A DNA stretch of 64,000 nt from the NCBI RefSeq assembly GCF_001650695.1, contig NZ_LWQS01000041.1:1-64000 (forward strand), written 5' to 3'. Shown here in pieces: positions 60,481 through 64,000 of the stretch. The translations under genes and the position numbers were made by a program. The stretch comes from Chloroflexus islandicus. Lineage in GTDB: Bacteria; Chloroflexota; Chloroflexia; Chloroflexales; Chloroflexaceae. The notes under the pieces were generated by a model. The model saw only the letters and a list, made by a program, of their open reading frames with translations. It made no database searches and was not told the DNA's origin. Each line of letters opens with the position of its first letter. The stretch's first letter is position 1.

Positions 60481-60984
60481 GCGCACCATCCGCACAATGC
60501 CGCCGGCAAGTCCTAACCCGATCGCTAGCCACACTAACCACAGTCCGCTGCCAGCAGCCGGCAGATTGGTGCTGCGGGCCGTGACCATCACCACGCTGAG
60601 ATCGCTGCGCGGCGCGTTGCCGGTGATCACCGGAATGAGACCATCGGTGGCGAAGAGCGTGTTGCCACCCGACCGGATGTAGCCTCGGAGCGTGTACACC
60701 CGTCCGGCGTCGATGACCGCCGGGTTGTAGGTGAGATTAAAGCGGAAGGGCGGCTGCGCGCCGCTGGTGGCAAACGTCTGTTCAACAATCACCCGGCCCG
60801 CCGCGCCGCTCGCCGTCACTTCAGCGATCTGCAACGTCACCAGCGCATCAGCCGGCAACGCTATCCGCTCGCGGTAGGTGATCGTGCCGGTAAGGCTGGC
60901 AGTGCCTTGCGCTATGGTCAGGGTTGGCGCAATGAGCAGCAAGACCCCGATCAGAAGAACCATTGCCCGGCGATAGAACTGCAT
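60472..60984 (-). CDS. YbaY-family exported protein with C-terminal anchor
   Basis: A 170-residue protein: signal peptide (MVLLIGVLLLIAPTLTIAQG), a beta-sandwich like YbaY/type III pilotin-like lipoproteins (GTASLTGTITYRERIALPAD, VTLQIAEV) and a C-terminal TM (GLWLVWLAIGLGLAGGIVRM) followed by an Arg-rich end, as in sortase-less cell-surface anchors. ACGGAG lies before ATG 60984. Upstream frames without a site are not used. Function unknown. Confidence 0.78.
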   Translation of the reverse strand: MQFYRRAMVLLIGVLLLIAPTLTIAQGTASLTGTITYRERIALPADALVTLQIAEVTASGAAGRVIVEQTFATSGAQPPFRFNLTYNPAVIDAGRVYTLRGYIRSGGNTLFATDGLIPVITGNAPRSDLSVVMVTARSTNLPAAGSGLWLVWLAIGLGLAGGIVRMVRLR

Positions 60985-61169
60985 AATCTGCTCCGTGCTG
61001 CAACATCGGCAAGAGAAGATGGTATACTCAAGATTATAAACGATGTGAACGCGCAAAATCTGGCGCAGAGACGTAGGTGCGAACCTGTTGGGGCGGTGAT
61101 AGTAAGATGATGCCAATCTGTTGCCGGTGCTCGTGCCGATGCGCCTTTGCGTGAAGTTTCGGAGTTCTT

Positions 61170-64000
61170 ATGCCGCTCTATCTTGTGACGGTGGCGTCAC
61201 GCGCCGCCGCTTCGCCGCAGACGCTCTATTTGCTGGCTGGCAATGAATTGGTTCCGGCAGCGGTTTCCCTTGTGGTCGATCAGCTCTTGCACGATCCGAT
61301 TGTGCAGCAGGCGCATTGGCAGGTCGTGGAGGAGAACCGGCCCTTGACCGATCCGTTTTTGCCGGCGACTGAGGCGCTGGTGTTGGAAGTGGCTTACCGG
61401 CCCGGCGTGACCGACAGCGAGGGCGAGAGTGCGCTGGAAGGGGCGCGCCGGTTGGGGGTGCGCGGGATCGAGCATGCCCGCGCGTTGCGCCGCTATCTCT
61501 TGCCGCCTGAGACCGATCCGGCCCAAGCTGCTGCCGATCTGTCCATCGACGTGGTGCATACGACGATTGCCTACCATACTGGCCAGCCTCATGCGGCGCG
61601 AACGGCATTTTACACGATGCTGGTCGCTGATCCGGCCCCGGCCAAGCCGGTGGTGGCGACGGTGCCGTTGCGCGCGGCTGATGACGCCGAATTGCTTGAG
61701 ATTAGCCGGCGCGGGGTGCTGGCGCTCGATCTGGCCGAAATGCGGGCGATTCAGGCCTATTTCGCGGCGCAGGGGCGCGATCCGACCGATGGCGAGCTGG
61801 AGACGATTGCCCAGACGTGGAGCGAGCATTGTTCGCATAAGACCTTTAAGGCTCGCGTGCAGTACGAGCAGCCGCCAGAGGAGTTACCGGCGAATGCGGC
61901 GTTGCATCCTATGCTAGCCCGGCTGGCTACCGGCAAGGCTGATATTGACAGTCTGATCCGCACCTTCTTGATGCGGGCGACTGAGCAGGCGCTGGCCGGA
62001 CGCGATGATGCATGGGTGTTGAGCGCGTTCGTTGATAACGCCGGCATTCTTGCCTTTGGCCACGATTACGAGGTGTCGTATAAGGTCGAGACGCATAACC
62101 ATCCGAGCGCGCTGGAGCCGTTTGGCGGCGCGAATACCGGCGTCGGCGGCGTGATTCGCGATGTGCTGGGTGTGTCGGCCCGCCCGATCGCCAATATTGA
62201 TGTGCTCTGTTTTGGCATGCCCGATGCGCCGCCGCCGCCTCCCGGCGTGCTGCATCCGCGCCGGATCGCAAGCGGCGTGGTGGCCGGGGTGCGCGATTAC
62301 GGTAATAAGCTCGGCATTCCGACCGTCGGCGGGGCAGTGTTGTTTGATCCCGGCTATACGGCGAATCCGCTGGTCTACTGTGGCACGGTCGGCATTGCTC
62401 CACGCGGTATGCACCCGCGCAACGTGCGGCCCGGCGATATTATCGTGGTGATGGGCGGGCGCACCGGGCGCGATGGCATCCACGGCGCGACCTTTTCCAG
62501 CATTGAGTTGACCCATACCACTGCCAGCGAGGTGGGCAGCGCGGTGCAGATCGGCGACCCGATCACCGAAAAGAAGATGCTCGATGTGCTGTTACAGGCC
62601 CGCGATGCCCAGCTCTATTCGGCGATTACCGACTGCGGCGCCGGCGGCTTGTCGTCGGCGGTCGGCGAGATGGGGGCTGAGCTGGGGGCCGAGGTGCATC
62701 TTGAACATGTGCCGTGTAAGTACGCCGGTTTACAGCCATGGGAAATTTGGCTCTCAGAGGCGCAAGAGCGCATGGTGCTGGCGGTGCCGCCAGACCGGCT
62801 GGTAGCGCTGCTCACGCTCTGCACCGCCGAAGAGGTCGAAGCGACGCCGATCGGGCGCTTTACCGATGATGGCCGGTTGCGCGTGTACTATCACGATCTG
62901 GCCGTTGTCGATCTCGATATGGACTTTTTGCACGAGGGGCGGCCCCAGCGCATCCTCAACGCGCGTTGGGAACCGTCGCCGGCGCTGGGCCGCTCGCCGG
63001 CGCTGGCTGGCGTGCAACCGGAAGCGGCGTTGCTAGCATTGCTGGCCCATCCCTCGATCGCCTCGAAAGAGCGGATTATCCGCACCTACGATCATGAGGT
63101 GGGTGGCGGCACGGTGATCAAGCCGTTGGTCGGCGCCAGTCTCGCCGGGCCGTCTGATGCGGCGGTGATCAAACCAGTGCCGCACGATCCGGCTGGTTTG
63201 GCGCTCGGTTTTGGTATCTGCCCGCGCTATGGCCGCCACGATCCGTATTGGATGGCCTTGGCCGCAATCGATGAGGCGTTGCGCAATGTGGTGGCGGTTG
63301 GCGGCGACCCTGACCGCACCGCTATCCTCGATAACTTCTGCTGGGGTGATCCCAAGCAACCCGATCGCATGGCCGGGTTGGTGCGGGCCGCAGCCGCCTG
63401 CTACGATGGCGCAGTCGCCTTTGGCACCCCTTTCATCAGCGGCAAAGACTCGCTCAACAACGAGTATCGCGATGCAGACGGCAATCGAGTGGCGATCCCT
63501 CCCACCTTGCTGATTTCGGCCCTGAGCCACGTTCATGATATCGGCCAGTGTGTGACGATGGATCTGAAGCAGGCCGGTGATGTGATCTACCTGCTCGGCG
63601 CGACGCGGGCCGAGTTCGCCGGCAGCCATTTGGCGGCGGTTGGCATGATCGAAGACGCTGGTGCGTTGCCTAAGGTCGATCTGGCGGTGGCGCGCACCAC
63701 TTTCCGCGCGCTCCATCGTGCTATTCGCGCCGGTTTGGTGCGCGCCTGCCATGACCTGAGTGAGGGCGGGTTGGCGGTGGCGGCAGCCGAGATGGCGATC
63801 GCCGGTGAGTTAGGGATGCACCTGACCCTCGATGGGATTGATCTTGACCCGATCGCGCTGCTGTTTAGCGAAACGCCGAGCCGGTTCTTGATCGCGGTCG
63901 ATCCGGCGCAGAGTGCGGCATTCGAGGCGATGCTGGCCGGCTTGCCGCTGACGCGGTTGGGGGTGGTGACGGCAGCGCCGGAGGTGCAGGCGGTCTGGCA
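61170..64000 (+). CDS. purL: Phosphoribosylformylglycinamidine synthase (PurS-PurL fusion), partial
   Basis: At least 943 residues; it runs off the window. The N-terminal ~190 residues include a PurS-like segment (VAYRPGVTDSEGESALEGA, LGVRGIEHAR) ahead of the PurL core. Core motifs are WSEHCSHKTFK, NHPSALEPFGGANTGVGG, GGRTGRDGIHGATFSS, ITDCGAGGLSSAVGEMG and CHDLSEGGLAVAAAE. It makes FGAM from FGAR with ammonia from a separate glutaminase (PurQ) not seen here. GGAG lies 5 bases before ATG 61170. Fusion of the PurS domain is known in some bacteria. Confidence 0.93.
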   Translation, partial: MPLYLVTVASRAAASPQTLYLLAGNELVPAAVSLVVDQLLHDPIVQQAHWQVVEENRPLTDPFLPATEALVLEVAYRPGVTDSEGESALEGARRLGVRGIEHARALRRYLLPPETDPAQAAADLSIDVVHTTIAYHTGQPHAARTAFYTMLVADPAPAKPVVATVPLRAADDAELLEISRRGVLALDLAEMRAIQAYFAAQGRDPTDGELETIAQTWSEHCSHKTFKARVQYEQPPEELPANAALHPMLARLATGKADIDSLIRTFLMRATEQALAGRDDAWVLSAFVDNAGILAFGHDYEVSYKVETHNHPSALEPFGGANTGVGGVIRDVLGVSARPIANIDVLCFGMPDAPPPPPGVLHPRRIASGVVAGVRDYGNKLGIPTVGGAVLFDPGYTANPLVYCGTVGIAPRGMHPRNVRPGDIIVVMGGRTGRDGIHGATFSSIELTHTTASEVGSAVQIGDPITEKKMLDVLLQARDAQLYSAITDCGAGGLSSAVGEMGAELGAEVHLEHVPCKYAGLQPWEIWLSEAQERMVLAVPPDRLVALLTLCTAEEVEATPIGRFTDDGRLRVYYHDLAVVDLDMDFLHEGRPQRILNARWEPSPALGRSPALAGVQPEAALLALLAHPSIASKERIIRTYDHEVGGGTVIKPLVGASLAGPSDAAVIKPVPHDPAGLALGFGICPRYGRHDPYWMALAAIDEALRNVVAVGGDPDRTAILDNFCWGDPKQPDRMAGLVRAAAACYDGAVAFGTPFISGKDSLNNEYRDADGNRVAIPPTLLISALSHVHDIGQCVTMDLKQAGDVIYLLGATRAEFAGSHLAAVGMIEDAGALPKVDLAVARTTFRALHRAIRAGLVRACHDLSEGGLAVAAAEMAIAGELGMHLTLDGIDLDPIALLFSETPSRFLIAVDPAQSAAFEAMLAGLPLTRLGVVTAAPEVQAVW

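Noticed and set aside
1-64000. tRNA, rRNA and complete insertion sequences
   Set aside because: No cloverleaf-like segment, rRNA core motif or transposase was recognised on reading; a dedicated covariance search would be needed to exclude small RNAs.

Overview
The window looks like chromosome from a filamentous anoxygenic phototroph of the Chloroflexota (Chloroflexus or a close relative). The main reasons are a full-length BchH-type magnesium chelatase large subunit, high GC, an F420-ligase/nitroreductase pair, a long MalT/BTAD-type regulator, an RsbR-like STAS membrane protein, an effector-associated-type small protein, and very dense families of GC-rich palindromic repeats. The assignment is inference; no rRNA or tRNA gene is visible. 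The first ~700 bases are repeats and the last gene (purL) runs off the right edge.

Layout. 0.7-2.9 kb: threonine breakdown pair (kbl, SDR-type tdh). 3.2-5.75 kb: a secretion cluster with a small exported protein, a SipW-like signal peptidase fused to a DUF5305-like domain and a helix-turn-helix tail, and an RTX-type exported protein. 5.8-7.7 kb: MFS transporter, mini membrane protein and CBS protein. 7.8-11.4 kb: a Na+-translocating acyl-CoA decarboxylase operon (alpha, gamma, biotin carrier, beta). 11.6-13.4 kb: CPBP protease and HDAC-like deacylase. 14.2 kb: heptose-type GHMP kinase. 15.2-26.3 kb: a catabolic block on the minus strand containing a complete branched-chain-type ABC importer, two hotdog (MaoC-like) proteins, an enoyl-CoA hydratase, two alpha/beta hydrolases and an acyl-CoA synthetase, followed upstream by a 1095-residue MalT/BTAD regulator. 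31.2-33.6 kb: mtnP, cofE and a FbiB-like nitroreductase. 33.6-35.5 kb: ABC-2 exporter. 35.7-37.5 kb: FAD oxidoreductase with TetR. 37.6-42.5 kb: RND efflux pump. 42.6-45.7 kb: DUF4129/DUF4350 membrane operon. 46.0 kb: an AT-rich GIY-YIG nuclease gene inside a palindromic repeat array. 47.6-49.8 kb: argB, Crp/Fnr regulator and an unknown protein. 49.8-51.7 kb: two polytopic membrane proteins. 51.8 kb: STAS protein. 53.7-58.6 kb: ParA with a zinc ribbon, and bchH. 58.8-60.5 kb: effector-associated-type ORF, rpoN remnant, OmpR-like regulator. 60.5-64 kb: YbaY-like exported protein and purL.

Two features stand out. First, accessory space is filled by at least five repeat families (TCATTGCGAG palindromes, AATAGCCACAAA palindromes, GGGGGAGGGG tracts, CCTCTGCGG units, paired GGGCCGGG/GCGGGC hairpins). 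One TCATTGCGAG array encloses the GIY-YIG gene between direct repeats, suggesting a nuclease-linked mobile repeat. Second, many operons carry perfect hairpins between cistrons, several with the same TTTGACT loop core, as if one small hairpin family had been recruited for mRNA processing or attenuation. Good sigma70-like promoters (17-base spacing) can be read for parA, bchH, the STAS gene, the OmpR-like gene and the small exported protein.
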